Below, piece by piece: positions 1 to 7,545 of a stretch of 64,000 bases of DNA. The notes beneath the pieces are model-generated. The model saw only the letters and a program-made list of their open reading frames with translations, was not told where the DNA came from and did not search any database. The stretch is taken from contig JAYRJL010000001.1 in NCBI GenBank assembly GCA_041906305.1, positions 1,178,001-1,242,000 of the forward strand. The letters are read 5' to 3'. The DNA comes from SHVZ01 sp041906305 (GTDB taxonomy: Bacteria; Pseudomonadota; Alphaproteobacteria; SHVZ01). Position numbers and translations under genes: made by a program. How positions within the stretch are numbered: the first letter of the stretch is position 1; every line of letters starts with the position of its first letter.

Positions 1-120
1 CGCCGGGCCGAAGAAGCCTTCCTTGCCGATCTCGCGCTCGTAGGTGCCGTCGGGCAGGTCGGCATGGGCCTGGCGCGAGGCGGTGCCCTCGCGGCGAGGA
101 ACCGAGATCCAGGTCTTCAT
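1..120 (-). CDS. hmgA: Homogentisate 1,2-dioxygenase, N-terminal part only
   Basis: Only the first 40 codons lie in the window; the gene runs off its left edge. The translation begins MKTWISVPRREG and continues SRQAHADLPDGTYERE, then KEGFFGPA, which I recognise as the start of bacterial homogentisate 1,2-dioxygenases. The enzyme opens the ring of homogentisate to maleylacetoacetate in tyrosine and phenylalanine breakdown. Its ATG overlaps the true stop of hppD by 4 nt (ATGA), so the two are probably translationally coupled and hppD supplies its substrate. The call rests on a short fragment plus a strongly supporting neighbour. Confidence 0.75.
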   Translation of the reverse strand, partial: MKTWISVPRREGTASRQAHADLPDGTYEREIGKEGFFGPA

Positions 121-1186
121 CGGGTCAGCACTCCGCGGTTGATCTGGTCCTGCTCCATCGACTCGAAGAGGGCGCGGAAGTTGCCCTCGCCAAGCCTTCG
201 TCGCCCTTGCGCTGGATGAGCTCGAAGAAGATCGGGCCGATCACGGTCTTGGTGAAGATCTGCAGCAGGATGCCGCCGTCCTCGGTCGGCGCGCCATCGA
301 TCAGGATCTTCTCGCGTCTGAGGCGGGCCACGTCCTCGCCATGGCCGGGCAGGCGCTTCTCCAGCATGTCGTAGTAGGTGTCGGGCACGTCCTGGAGGAA
401 CTCGACGCCGCGCTGCTTGAGGCGTCCGACCGCGTCGTAGATGTTCTCGCAAGAGAGCGCGATGTGCTGGATTCCCTCGCCGTTGTAGGCCTGGAGGTAT
501 TCCTCGATCTGCGACTTGTCGTCGGACGACTCGTTGATCGGGATGCGGATCTTGCCGCAGGGGCTGGTCATGGCCTTGCTCTTGAGGCCGGTCAGCTTGC
601 CCTCGATGTCGAAGTATCGGATCTCGCGGAAATTGAAGAGGCGTTCGTAGAACCGCGCCCATTCGTCCATGCGGCCCCGATGCACGTTGTGCGTCAGGTG
701 ATCGATCCGGACGAGGCCGACGCCCTTGGCCGCCTGGTCCGCACCCGGAATCGGCTTGAAGTCGACGTCGTAGATCGACCGGTCGCCGTAGCGGTCGACC
801 AGATAGATGGCGCTGCCGCCGATGCCGCGGATCGCGGGGATGTTGAGCTCCATCGGACCGACACGGCTCTCGACCGGCTTGGCCCCGAGCGAGAGCGCGC
901 GCTCGTAGGCCTTGGCCGCATCCTCGACCCTGAACGCCATGGCGCAGACGGATGGCCCGTGCACGCGGGCGAAAGACTGGGCGAAGCTGTCGGGCTCGGC
1001 GTTGACGATGAAGTTGACGTCGCCCTGGCGGTAGAGCGTCACGTCCTTGGAACGATGCCGGGCGACGGCGGTGAAGCCCATCGAGACGAACAGCCGGCCC
1101 AGGGCCTGGGTGTCCTGGGCCGTGTACTCGACGAACTCGAAGCCGTCGGTGCCCATCGGGTTTTGGGGACCCGTCTTCTGGGTCAT
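117..1186 (-). CDS. hppD: 4-hydroxyphenylpyruvate dioxygenase with a 1-nt frameshift near the C terminus
   Basis: This converts 4-hydroxyphenylpyruvate to homogentisate. The two-domain vicinal-oxygen-chelate fold is evident, and the expected iron ligands are His163 (RIDHLTHN), His241 (IQHIALS) and Glu322 (FFELIQRKG). The start at 1186 follows AAGGAG with good spacing. After residues KGDEGL the frame breaks: one base appears to be missing near 191-192. The expected C-terminal helix (GEGNFRALFESMEQDQ, then RGVL) continues in the next frame and stops at 117, overlapping the hmgA start by 4 nt. As read, the protein instead ends at 125 with an unrelated tail (353 aa against about 356). This is either a sequence error or a real C-terminal mutation. 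Confidence 0.93.
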
Positions 1187-1197
1187 GTCGGTGCTCC

Positions 1198-1226
1198 TTG
1201 ACGAAGGGGGCGGTTGCTTGGATATT
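1198..1226 (+). promoter_or_regulatory. Putative promoter of the MarR gene
   Basis: TTGACG (1198-1203), a 17-bp spacer and GATATT (1221-1226) lie on the plus strand. The predicted transcription start falls at about 1233-1235, at the ATG of the regulator, which has no Shine-Dalgarno sequence, so the mRNA would be leaderless. Its -10 overlaps the hppD -10 on the other strand. Confidence 0.55.
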
Positions 1227-1250
1227 AGTTTCATATGAAACCAAATCCAA
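1222..1250 (-). promoter_or_regulatory. Putative hppD promoter
   Basis: On the minus strand, TTGGAT (1245-1250), a 17-bp spacer and TAATAT (1222-1227) sit about 36 nt before the hppD ATG. The leader would be near 29 nt and carries AAGGAG. The spacer contains the perfect palindrome GTTTCATATGAAAC, so a bound regulator would block polymerase. The assignment is by pattern only. Confidence 0.6.
1228..1241. promoter_or_regulatory. Perfect 14-bp palindrome, candidate operator of the MarR regulator
   Basis: GTTTCATATGAAAC is a perfect inverted repeat, with weaker outer arms GCTTGGAT at about 1216 and ATCCAAGC at about 1245. It lies in the hppD promoter spacer and covers the start codon of the MarR gene (1235-1237). 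Both position and symmetry fit a MarR dimer site that would control both genes. Confidence 0.65.
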
Positions 1251-1747
1251 GCCCCGTGAGGAAAACACCGGAGGAGCCCGGAAGCCTCATCCTCGAGCGC
1301 TTCGTGCCCTATCGCCTCTCCGTGCTCTCCAACACCGTCAGCCGGGCGATCGCACGCATCTATGCCGAGCGCTTCGATCTCTCGATCCCGGAGTGGCGGG
1401 TGATGGCCCAGCTCGGCCGCCACGGCCGGTTGACGGCGAGCGAGATCGTGGGCCTGACCGCGATGGACAAGGTCCGGGTCAGCCGCGCGGTCTCCCGCCT
1501 CACCGCATCCGGCCGGATCGCTGCCGACGAGGACGAGGCAGACCGCCGCCGCCAGCATCTGACGCTCACCGCCGCCGGCCGCCGCATCTACCGCGAGATC
1601 GTGCCGCTGGCACTGGAGCAGGAGGAGGTGCTGCTGGCGGTTCTGGACGCGCGGGAGCGCCAGACCCTGGACCGGATCCTCGCCAAGCTTCAATCCCGGG
1701 CCGTCGGCCTGGCTCCCGGGGCTGGCGACGCCGGCGAGCCCGACTAG
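1235..1747 (+). CDS. MarR-family transcriptional regulator, probable controller of hppD-hmgA
   Basis: The 170-aa protein has a winged helix-turn-helix of the MarR type: WRVMAQLGRHGRLTASEIV, then a recognition-helix region (DKVRVSRAVSRL) and a wing with DRRRQHLTLT. MarR proteins bind palindromes as dimers and often release DNA when they bind an aromatic ligand. It is divergent from hppD with only 48 bp between the start codons, and a palindrome covers its own start, suggesting autoregulation. The ATG at 1235 has no Shine-Dalgarno; it is kept because a promoter places the transcription start there. A GTG at about 1256 is the alternative. The ligand is not visible; 4-hydroxyphenylpyruvate or homogentisate would fit the context. 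Confidence 0.88.
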   Translation: MKPNPSPVRKTPEEPGSLILERFVPYRLSVLSNTVSRAIARIYAERFDLSIPEWRVMAQLGRHGRLTASEIVGLTAMDKVRVSRAVSRLTASGRIAADEDEADRRRQHLTLTAAGRRIYREIVPLALEQEEVLLAVLDARERQTLDRILAKLQSRAVGLAPGAGDAGEPD

Positions 1748-1802
1748 GCCCGGCAGCGGAGCCGCCTGTGCATAACTTGTATCCGTGGCCCCGCCCGACC
1801 CC

Positions 1803-1831
1803 TTGCCCCGACCCCGTCCGGCCCTGATATA
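1803..1831 (+). promoter_or_regulatory. Putative promoter of the SRP RNA gene
   Basis: TTGCCC (1803-1808), a 17-bp spacer and GATATA (1826-1831) give a predicted start near 1838, where the SRP RNA stem begins. Confidence 0.55.
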
Positions 1832-1838
1832 AAGAAGT

Positions 1839-1937
1839 CGAGAGGTTGGTGGTGGACGGGCTCCTCGCCAACCCGGTCAGGTCCGGAAGGAAGCAGCCGT
1901 AACGAGTTTCGGCCCGGGTCGCCGTCCAGCCTCTCAC
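1839..1937 (+). ncRNA. ffs: Signal recognition particle RNA, small (4.5S) bacterial type
   Basis: The conserved apical domain is unmistakable: GGTCAGGTCCGGAAGGAAGC at about 1875-1894. The ends pair through GAGAGG (1840-1845) and CCTCTC (1930-1935), and more of the flanks can extend the rod, giving a molecule of about 98 nt. It binds Ffh for co-translational membrane targeting. Its place directly before dnaX is common in alphaproteobacteria. The exact ends are estimated from the pairing. Confidence 0.95.
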
Positions 1938-1980
1938 CCGATTTCTAGCCAGCGGCTCAAAGGGAAACCCGGCCGGAAGC

Positions 1981-3705
1981 ATGTCCGATCCGACGCCGAC
2001 CGCCGCCCAGCCCTACCGCGTCCTCGCGCGCAAGTACCGGCCGGCCACCTTCGCCGAGATGATCGGCCAGGAAGCGCTGGTACGGACCCTCTCCAACGCC
2101 TTCGCCTCCGGCCGCATCGCGCATGCCTTCGTGCTGACCGGCGTGCGCGGCGTCGGCAAGACGACGACGGCGCGCATCATCGCCCGCGCGCTCAACTGCG
2201 TCGGCCCCGACGGCAATGGCGGCCCGACCATCAGCCCCTGCGGCGTCTGCACGCACTGTATGGCGATCGCCGAGGACCGGCACGTGGACGTGCTGGAGAT
2301 GGACGCGGCAAGCCGCACCGGCGTCGGCGACATCAGAGAGCTTCTCGACGGTGTCCGCTACAAGCCGGTCTCTGCCCGCTACAAGGTCTACATCCTCGAC
2401 GAAGTGCACATGCTGTCGACGCCGGCCTTCAATGCGTTGCTGAAGACGCTGGAAGAGCCGCCGCCGGACGTGAAGTTCATCTTCGCGACCACCGAGATCC
2501 GCAAGGTGCCGGTCACGGTGCTGTCGCGTTGCCAACGCTTCGACCTGAAGCGCATCGAGCTCGGCGAACTCGCCTCCTACCTCGGCAACATCGCGACCAG
2601 GGAAGGCATCGAGGCCGAGCCGGGCGCGCTCCGCCTGCTTGCCCGTGCGGCGGAGGGATCGGCGCGCGACGCGCTTTCGCTGCTCGACCGCGCGATCGCG
2701 CTCGGGGGCTCGGAAAAGGTCGTCGAAGCCGAGGTCTCCGAGATGCTGGGCCTCGCCGATCGCGGCCAGCTGATCGACCTGTTCCAGGCGTCGATGGAGG
2801 GCCGCATCGCGGACGCGCTGGACATCGTCGGCAAGATGTATCGCGTCGGCGCCGATCCGAGCCAGCTGGTGCAGGACCTGCTCGAATTCACGCATCTCGT
2901 GAGCCGGCTCAAGCTGGCGCCCGAGGCTGCTGCTGATCTTGGCCTCGCCGAGGTCGAGTCGACGCGCGGCAAGGAGCTCGCGGCCAAGCTCGGCGTGCCC
3001 TCGCTCACCCGCGCCTGGCAGATGCTGCTGAAGGGCCTGTCGGAGGTGCAGCAGGCGGAATCCTCGCTGCCGGCGCTGGAGATGGTGCTGATCCGGCTCG
3101 CCCATGTCGCCGACCAGCCGACGCCGGGCGAGCTTGTGCGGCGGTTGCAGGCCGCGCCGGCGCAGGCTCAGGCGCCGTCGGCGCCGCAACGGCCGGGCGG
3201 GGGCGGCGGTGCACGCGCCGTCGGCGGCGGCGTCACGCAGATGGCGGTTTCGGCGCCGGCGCCGGCAGCGGCTGCTCCTGCCCCGGTCCCTGCGACCTTC
3301 GAGGCGATCGTCGCGCTGTTCGCCGAACGCCGCGAGGCGCTGATCCAGGCGCAGCTCGAATCCTATGCCCATGTGGTGAAGCTGGAGCCGGGACGGCTGG
3401 AGATGCGCCTCGATTCCGGTGCCTCCGCCGATCTCGCCAACAAGGTCGGCCTCCGCCTGTCCGAATGGACGGGGATGCGCTGGATCGTCAGCCTATCGAC
3501 AGCGGAAGGCGAGCGGACGCTGACCGAGAAGCGCGAAGCGGCAGAGCTCGACCGTTTCGATCGCGCACGCTCCCTGCCGCTGGTGCAGGCGGCGCTCGGC
3601 GCCTTTCCCGGCGCCGAGATCGTCGCCGTGCGCGACCTCGATGAAGAAGAACCTCCCGCTGTGGCCGAGGAGCCGCCGCCGGACGATGGAGACATGGACG
3701 CATGA
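1981..3705 (+). CDS. dnaX: DNA polymerase III subunit tau/gamma
   Basis: The 574-aa AAA+ clamp-loader subunit has Walker A GVRGVGKTT at about 54-62, zinc-binding cysteines C73, C87, C90 and C93, Walker B VYILDEVH at 136-143, and the sensor region LSRCQRFDL near 182. A proline/alanine-rich linker (about 385-440) leads to the C-terminal tau domain that contacts the polymerase. It assembles the clamp loader and links leading- and lagging-strand polymerases. I saw no A-rich slippage site for a short gamma form. Its stop overlaps the ybaB start (ATGA), so dnaX and ybaB form one translational unit. Confidence 0.97.
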   Translation: MSDPTPTAAQPYRVLARKYRPATFAEMIGQEALVRTLSNAFASGRIAHAFVLTGVRGVGKTTTARIIARALNCVGPDGNGGPTISPCGVCTHCMAIAEDRHVDVLEMDAASRTGVGDIRELLDGVRYKPVSARYKVYILDEVHMLSTPAFNALLKTLEEPPPDVKFIFATTEIRKVPVTVLSRCQRFDLKRIELGELASYLGNIATREGIEAEPGALRLLARAAEGSARDALSLLDRAIALGGSEKVVEAEVSEMLGLADRGQLIDLFQASMEGRIADALDIVGKMYRVGADPSQLVQDLLEFTHLVSRLKLAPEAAADLGLAEVESTRGKELAAKLGVPSLTRAWQMLLKGLSEVQQAESSLPALEMVLIRLAHVADQPTPGELVRRLQAAPAQAQAPSAPQRPGGGGGARAVGGGVTQMAVSAPAPAAAAPAPVPATFEAIVALFAERREALIQAQLESYAHVVKLEPGRLEMRLDSGASADLANKVGLRLSEWTGMRWIVSLSTAEGERTLTEKREAAELDRFDRARSLPLVQAALGAFPGAEIVAVRDLDEEEPPAVAEEPPPDDGDMDA

Positions 3706-4022
3706 ATATCGCGAAGATGATGAAGCAGGCCCAGCAGGCCCAGTCGAAGATGCAGGAGCTGCAGGCCAAGATCGCCCAGCAGGAAGTCAGCGGCCAGTCG
3801 GGCGCCGGCATGGTCAAGATCACGATGACCGGTGCAGGCGAGATGCGGCAGGTGAAGATCGATCCGTCGCTGGTGGTGCCTGCGGACGTCGAGGTCCTGG
3901 AAGACCTGATCGTCGCCGCCTGCAACGACGCCAAGGCCAAGGCCGACGAGGCGCAGAAGAAGGCGATGGCCGAGGTGATGGGTGGCATGGGGCTTCCCCC
4001 CGGCATGAAGATGCCGTTCTGA
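3702..4022 (+). CDS. ybaB: YbaB/EbfC-family nucleoid-associated protein
   Basis: The 106-aa protein has an N-terminal amphipathic helix rich in Gln and Lys (MNIAKMMKQAQQAQSKMQ), a central strand region (VKITMTGAGEMRQVKIDPS) and the methionine/glycine-rich tail typical of the family (MGGMGLPPGMKMPF). Family members bind DNA as dimers. It is encoded in the classic dnaX-ybaB-recR order, overlapping dnaX by 4 nt and 40 nt before recR. Its precise cellular role is not settled in the literature. Confidence 0.95.
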   Translation: MNIAKMMKQAQQAQSKMQELQAKIAQQEVSGQSGAGMVKITMTGAGEMRQVKIDPSLVVPADVEVLEDLIVAACNDAKAKADEAQKKAMAEVMGGMGLPPGMKMPF

Positions 4023-4026
4023 GGCC

Positions 4027-4054
4027 TAGCTATTTGAGGTTTAGCTATTTGAGG
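4027..4054 (+). repeat. Two tandem 13-nt copies between ybaB and recR
   Basis: TAGCTATTTGAGG occurs at 4027-4039 and 4042-4054, a 15-nt period. The sequence is AT-richer than its surroundings and fills most of the 40-nt gap. It may be a slippage duplication; I assign no function. Confidence 0.8.
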
Positions 4055-4062
4055 ATTGCCGT

Positions 4063-4665
4063 TTGACCCTCAACTCCGGCGCCGCGATCGAGCGGCTGAT
4101 CCGCCTTCTCGCCAAGCTGCCCGGTCTGGGGCCTCGTTCTGCCCGCCGCGTGGCGCTTCATCTGATCAAGCGGCGCGAAAGCCTGATGCTGCCGCTGGTC
4201 GAAGCGATCGAGGCGACCGCCAACGAGGTCCGCACTTGCTCGGCCTGCGGCAACCTCGACACCTCCGATCCCTGCGCGATCTGCGCCGACGAGAAGCGCG
4301 ACGCCGGCACGCTCTGCGTCGTCGAGGAGATCGCCGATCTCTGGGCGCTGGAGCGCGCGCATGCGTTCAAGGGCCGCTACCATGTGCTCGGCGGCACGCT
4401 CTCGGCGCTGGACGGCATCGGACCGGAGGATCTCGGCATCGGCCGCCTGGTCGACCGGGTGAAGGGCGGAGCGGTGCGCGAGGTGATCCTCGCGACCAAC
4501 GCCACGGTCGAGGGCCAGACCACGGCCCACTACATCGCCGACAAGCTCATCGGATCGGGAGCCCAGGTGACGCGGCTCGCCCATGGCGTGCCGCTCGGCG
4601 GCGAACTCGACTACCTGGACGACGGCACGCTGACGGCCGCGCTCAAGGCGCGCCGGCCCGCCTAG
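4063..4665 (+). CDS. recR: Recombination mediator protein RecR
   Basis: The 200-aa protein, a normal length, has the N-terminal helix-hairpin-helix (LAKLPGLGPRSARRVALHL), a zinc finger with C59, C62, C71 and C74, and a TOPRIM region beginning CVVEEIADLWALE. The C-terminal ARGVPLGGELDY-like motif reads LAHGVPLGGELDYLDDGTL. With RecO it loads RecA at single-strand gaps. The start is TTG at 4063, the only codon that places the family N terminus (LNSGAAIERLIRLLAKLPG) correctly. Confidence 0.97.
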   Translation: MTLNSGAAIERLIRLLAKLPGLGPRSARRVALHLIKRRESLMLPLVEAIEATANEVRTCSACGNLDTSDPCAICADEKRDAGTLCVVEEIADLWALERAHAFKGRYHVLGGTLSALDGIGPEDLGIGRLVDRVKGGAVREVILATNATVEGQTTAHYIADKLIGSGAQVTRLAHGVPLGGELDYLDDGTLTAALKARRPA

Positions 4666-4688
4666 CGAGAAGGACGCCTACGCGCGCG

Positions 4689-5846
4689 TCAGCGCACGTA
4701 GACGTGGACTTCGGTGTTCTGGGCCTGGGTCGAGGTCGTGGACGAGAGCTGCACTCGGGTCGCCGGCAGCCCCATCTCGGTCAGCGAACGCAGCACCGAC
4801 TCGGCATTCCGCTTGGCGTTGGCCGAATTCAGCGTCACCTGGGCCGCGTTGCCGCGGGACGGGCTGACCGCCACGAGGTCGAAGGCGGCGTCGGGCCGGC
4901 GCTCGAGCGCGCGGCTGACTGCCGTATAGAGAGCCTGCTGGTAGTCGACGCGGGCGCGGTCGAAGCGGATGACGACCAGCGGGCGGCGCCCGTCGGTCAT
5001 CGCGGCACCGGCCGATGCTGCCATCGGCGCGGCGGCCGCCATCGGCGCCGCCGAGGCGAAGGCGCGGTTGCCGAGGCCCTGGCCCAGCAGTTCGCCGTTC
5101 TTGATGCCGACCGACAGCGAGGCAAGGTTGCTGCGCTCGCTGTTGAGGTAGGCGGTCTGACGCTGCAGGTCGCCGTTGAGCTCGTTCAGGATGCGGTCGA
5201 GCGCAACCACGGTGCGGTTGACGTCGTCTTCCAGGGTGGCGAGCGCCCGGTGATCCTCGTCGACGGCGCCGGCGAGGCCGTAGGTCGCGCGGGCGGCCTC
5301 AAGCATGAACGCTGCGAGGGAGGAATCGGCGGCGACCCGGGTCGACAGCGAATTCATGTTCGCGATGTCGAGGTTCAGCGTGTCGAGCTGGGCCTGCGCC
5401 TGGGCCCACTGCTGCTGCAGGATCGGGTTGCCCGGCGTGGTGCCGACCTGGAGGCGTGCCTGGACCGCGGCGACCGTGCCGTAATAGGCGGCGGCGTTCT
5501 GGGCGGTGGTCACGCGGATCGCCTGCAGATCCGCCATATGCTGATTGATCGAGGCCTGGAGGCGGCCGAGGTCGCCGCGCATCTGGGCAACCTTCTGGCC
5601 GACGAAGGTGTTCGAGGCCTGGGCCGTTCCCTGGGAGACCACCGTCTGGGTGGTCATGACCGCCGGCTGCAGCGTCTGCTGGGCGCGGATCTCGGACTGG
5701 GAAGGCGGAATGTCGACCCTGACGGCCTGGCGGGAGGTATCGCCCGAGAGCGACGGCCAAAGCGCGTCCGAGGTGAACGAGCACCCGGAGAGCAGCAGCG
5801 CGCCGATCAGGCCGGGGCTGACGAGTTTTTTGAAGCCGCTTTGCAT
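4689..5846 (-). CDS. Lipoprotein of unknown function with a possible OmpA-like C-terminal domain
   Basis: A 385-aa protein starts at MQSGFKKLVSPGLIGALLLS and then Gly-Cys: a lysine-bearing signal peptide with lipobox LLSGC. An upstream extension of the frame lacks signal character. The middle (about 80-270) is alpha-helical and Gln/Ala-rich, probably coiled coil. An alanine/methionine-rich linker near 280-300 leads to a terminal region (LVVIRFDRARVDYQQALY to the end) that reads like an OmpA/MotB-type peptidoglycan-binding fold, with repeats of strand then AKRNAESVLRSL-like helix. I infer an outer-membrane or periplasmic lipoprotein that may contact peptidoglycan. It converges with recR and stands alone. 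Confidence 0.75.
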   Translation of the reverse strand: MQSGFKKLVSPGLIGALLLSGCSFTSDALWPSLSGDTSRQAVRVDIPPSQSEIRAQQTLQPAVMTTQTVVSQGTAQASNTFVGQKVAQMRGDLGRLQASINQHMADLQAIRVTTAQNAAAYYGTVAAVQARLQVGTTPGNPILQQQWAQAQAQLDTLNLDIANMNSLSTRVAADSSLAAFMLEAARATYGLAGAVDEDHRALATLEDDVNRTVVALDRILNELNGDLQRQTAYLNSERSNLASLSVGIKNGELLGQGLGNRAFASAAPMAAAAPMAASAGAAMTDGRRPLVVIRFDRARVDYQQALYTAVSRALERRPDAAFDLVAVSPSRGNAAQVTLNSANAKRNAESVLRSLTEMGLPATRVQLSSTTSTQAQNTEVHVYVR

Positions 5847-6057
5847 CTCGGACCCAGTCTTTATCTGACTTCTTGCCCCCGGGCACCGGCGCAGTGCAGC
5901 TGACACCGCGTCGCCCCCACCGCGTGACCGCTGGCTAACCACTTAATTTTGCGGCGATACTACCGAAAGCTCCTAGGGGTCACAAGCCGCTTTTTCCCAG
6001 GCCGAACCGCGCTTTGCCTTGTGCTTCTCAATCCGCCGCTGAAATCGCTCAATAAGC

Positions 6058-6086
6058 TTGCCATGGCTTGAGGCCGCCTGTAGTTT
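6058..6086 (+). promoter_or_regulatory. Putative promoter of tRNA-Arg
   Basis: TTGCCA (6058-6063), a 17-bp spacer and TAGTTT (6081-6086) place a start about 15 nt before the tRNA. An 8-bp inverted repeat (GAGGCCGC 6070-6077, GCGGCCTC 6089-6096) overlaps it. The rest of the 5847-6057 gap shows nothing recognisable. Confidence 0.5.
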
Positions 6087-6107
6087 CCGCGGCCTCGAAC
6101 GACCCGC

Positions 6108-6184
6108 GCGCCCGTAGCTCAATTGGATAGAGCATCTGACTACGGATCAGAAGGTTAGGAGTTCGAGTCTCTTCGGGCGCGCCA
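6108..6184 (+). tRNA. tRNA-Arg (anticodon ACG)
   Basis: A 77-nt cloverleaf has acceptor GCGCCCG (6108-6114) paired with CGGGCGC (6174-6180), discriminator G and an encoded CCA. The anticodon loop CTACGGA gives ACG, read as inosine at the wobble base to decode CGN. The T arm contains GTTCGAGTC. Confidence 0.97.
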
Positions 6185-6205
6185 TTCTTTCTCCGACGAC
6201 AATGA

Positions 6206-6452
6206 GATGTTGCCTAAGGGCAACACCCCCGTGGCAACCGCGCCGCGGCCCGGCCCGCTGTCGATCCTGGGCCTGCTGTCCGGCGAAGGAGCGTGCCAGC
6301 GGCAGCGCCAGGCCGGCGTCGCGGGTCTTGGTGGTCAGCACGTTGCCGAAAACCCTGAACGGCTCAAGGGCTTGGCGGATCTCTTCCGGCGACATGCCGG
6401 TGCCGCTGTCCGCGACCTTCAGCGAGAGGACCGCGTCGGTGGCGGTGAGCGA
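6206..6452 (-). pseudogene. Remnant of a histidine-kinase ATPase domain
   Basis: In one minus-strand frame the stretch reads KVADSGTGMSPEEIRQALEP, then FRVFGNVLTTK and GLALPLARSFAG, matching the G1, F and G2 boxes of a sensor-kinase HATPase domain. After SFAGQQAQ the homology jumps to another frame (RIDSGPGRGAVATGVLPLGN), the usual end of the domain. A stop codon lies just upstream at 6453-6455, and no HisKA or sensor part exists. The G2 box is degenerate (DAGLALPLA for GTGLGLPLA). The fragment is therefore truncated at its 5' end and frameshifted, left between tRNA-Arg and the dehydrogenase gene. Confidence 0.72.
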
Positions 6453-6475
6453 CTAAGAACCGGTGCGGATTTACC

Positions 6476-6505
6476 CGTGGTCAGGCCTTGGGAGGCCTGA
6501 CCACG
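6476..6505. repeat. Perfect 13-bp inverted repeat at the end of the dehydrogenase gene
   Basis: CGTGGTCAGGCCT (6476-6488), loop TGGG and AGGCCTGACCACG (6493-6505) form a strong hairpin. It contains the last codons and the TGA (6481-6483) of the minus-strand dehydrogenase. Neither side carries a U-run, so it is at best a factor-dependent terminator or an RNA-stabilising stem. Confidence 0.85.
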
Positions 6506-7464
6506 TTGTCGAGCGGCTCGCCGCGGGCGAGGTGGTCGAGATTGGCGGCGATCTGGCCCGCCCGCCGGCGCCGCATCCCCGTCGTCCATCCCGAGGAATG
6601 CGGCGTCAGGATCACGTTCGGAAGCTTGTGGAAGGGGTGCTTCGACGGAGGGGCCTCCGGACTGGCGGCGCTCGGATAGCTCCACCAGACGTCGATGATG
6701 CCGCCGCCGATCCGGTTCTCGGCCAGCGCCGCGTAGAGCGCGTCCTCGTCGATGACGGCGCCGCGCGCGACGTTGACGATGACGCCGGTCGGCTTCATGC
6801 GCCCGAGCAGGGCCGCGCCGACCAGGCCCTTGGTCTCGGCCGACAGCGCCGTCGTCACCACGACGAAGTCGCATTCGGCGAACATCCGGCCCTTGTCCTC
6901 CCAGGGGACCATCGCGTCGACGCCCTTCGGTGCCGCCTTGAGCGGGGAGCGGTTGCAGCCGATGACCTTCGCGCCGAGGGCATGCGCCTTCTCGGCGACG
7001 GCCTTGCCGATGCGGCCGAGGCTCAGCACGCCGACGGTCTTTCCGTCGATCTCGTCGTGATGGGCGAGGTTGGCGCGGTCGGTGTGCCGCATGAAGCCCT
7101 TGTCGAGCTCGCGCGAGAGCCTCGGGAACTCGTGGCACCAGGCCATCATTGCCATCACCACGTATTCGCCGATGGCGCCCTCATGACCGAAGGCGTTGCA
7201 GACGGTGGCCTGCGGCGGGACCGAAGCCATGTCGACCGCGTCGGTGCCGGCACCGGCGACCTGGACCAGCTTCAGCTTCGGTGCGGGCGGCATCTGGGCG
7301 TTCCAGCCGATCGGCGAGACCATGTCCGCGTCGACGAGCGCCGCCTTCAGCTCTTCCTGGCTGAAGCCGTCGGGCAGCGCGGCGATGGTCCACGGCGTCT
7401 TCACCTGGTCGGCGATGTCCTTGGCGTAGCCGGTGACCAGGGTTCCGAGGAGGACGGCCTTCAT
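6481..7464 (-). CDS. D-2-hydroxyacid dehydrogenase, NAD-dependent
   Basis: The 327-aa protein has the family architecture: a split catalytic domain, a Rossmann core with VGVLSLGRIGKAV near 144-156, the catalytic arginine in NVARGAVIDE (R234) and the catalytic histidine in LTPHSSGW (H289). The usual DVFxxEP glutamate motif is replaced by DVWWSYPSAASPEAP, so the catalytic Glu is unclear. It interconverts a 2-hydroxy acid and a 2-keto acid, substrate unknown. It follows the CoA-transferase gene by 81 nt in the same direction. Its last codons form a long hairpin. Confidence 0.88.
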   Translation of the reverse strand: MKAVLLGTLVTGYAKDIADQVKTPWTIAALPDGFSQEELKAALVDADMVSPIGWNAQMPPAPKLKLVQVAGAGTDAVDMASVPPQATVCNAFGHEGAIGEYVVMAMMAWCHEFPRLSRELDKGFMRHTDRANLAHHDEIDGKTVGVLSLGRIGKAVAEKAHALGAKVIGCNRSPLKAAPKGVDAMVPWEDKGRMFAECDFVVVTTALSAETKGLVGAALLGRMKPTGVIVNVARGAVIDEDALYAALAENRIGGGIIDVWWSYPSAASPEAPPSKHPFHKLPNVILTPHSSGWTTGMRRRRAGQIAANLDHLARGEPLDNVVRPPKA

Positions 7465-7545
7465 GAAGATGCTCCAGAGAAGATTTCGGCCCGACGATTG
7501 ACGACTTCGACGCCGCCGACAAGCCCTTCGGTCGGGGCCCGAAAC

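Noticed and set aside
1981..3705. Programmed frameshift in dnaX for a gamma form
   Set aside because: No A-rich slippery heptamer with a following stem was seen between the ATPase and tau domains.
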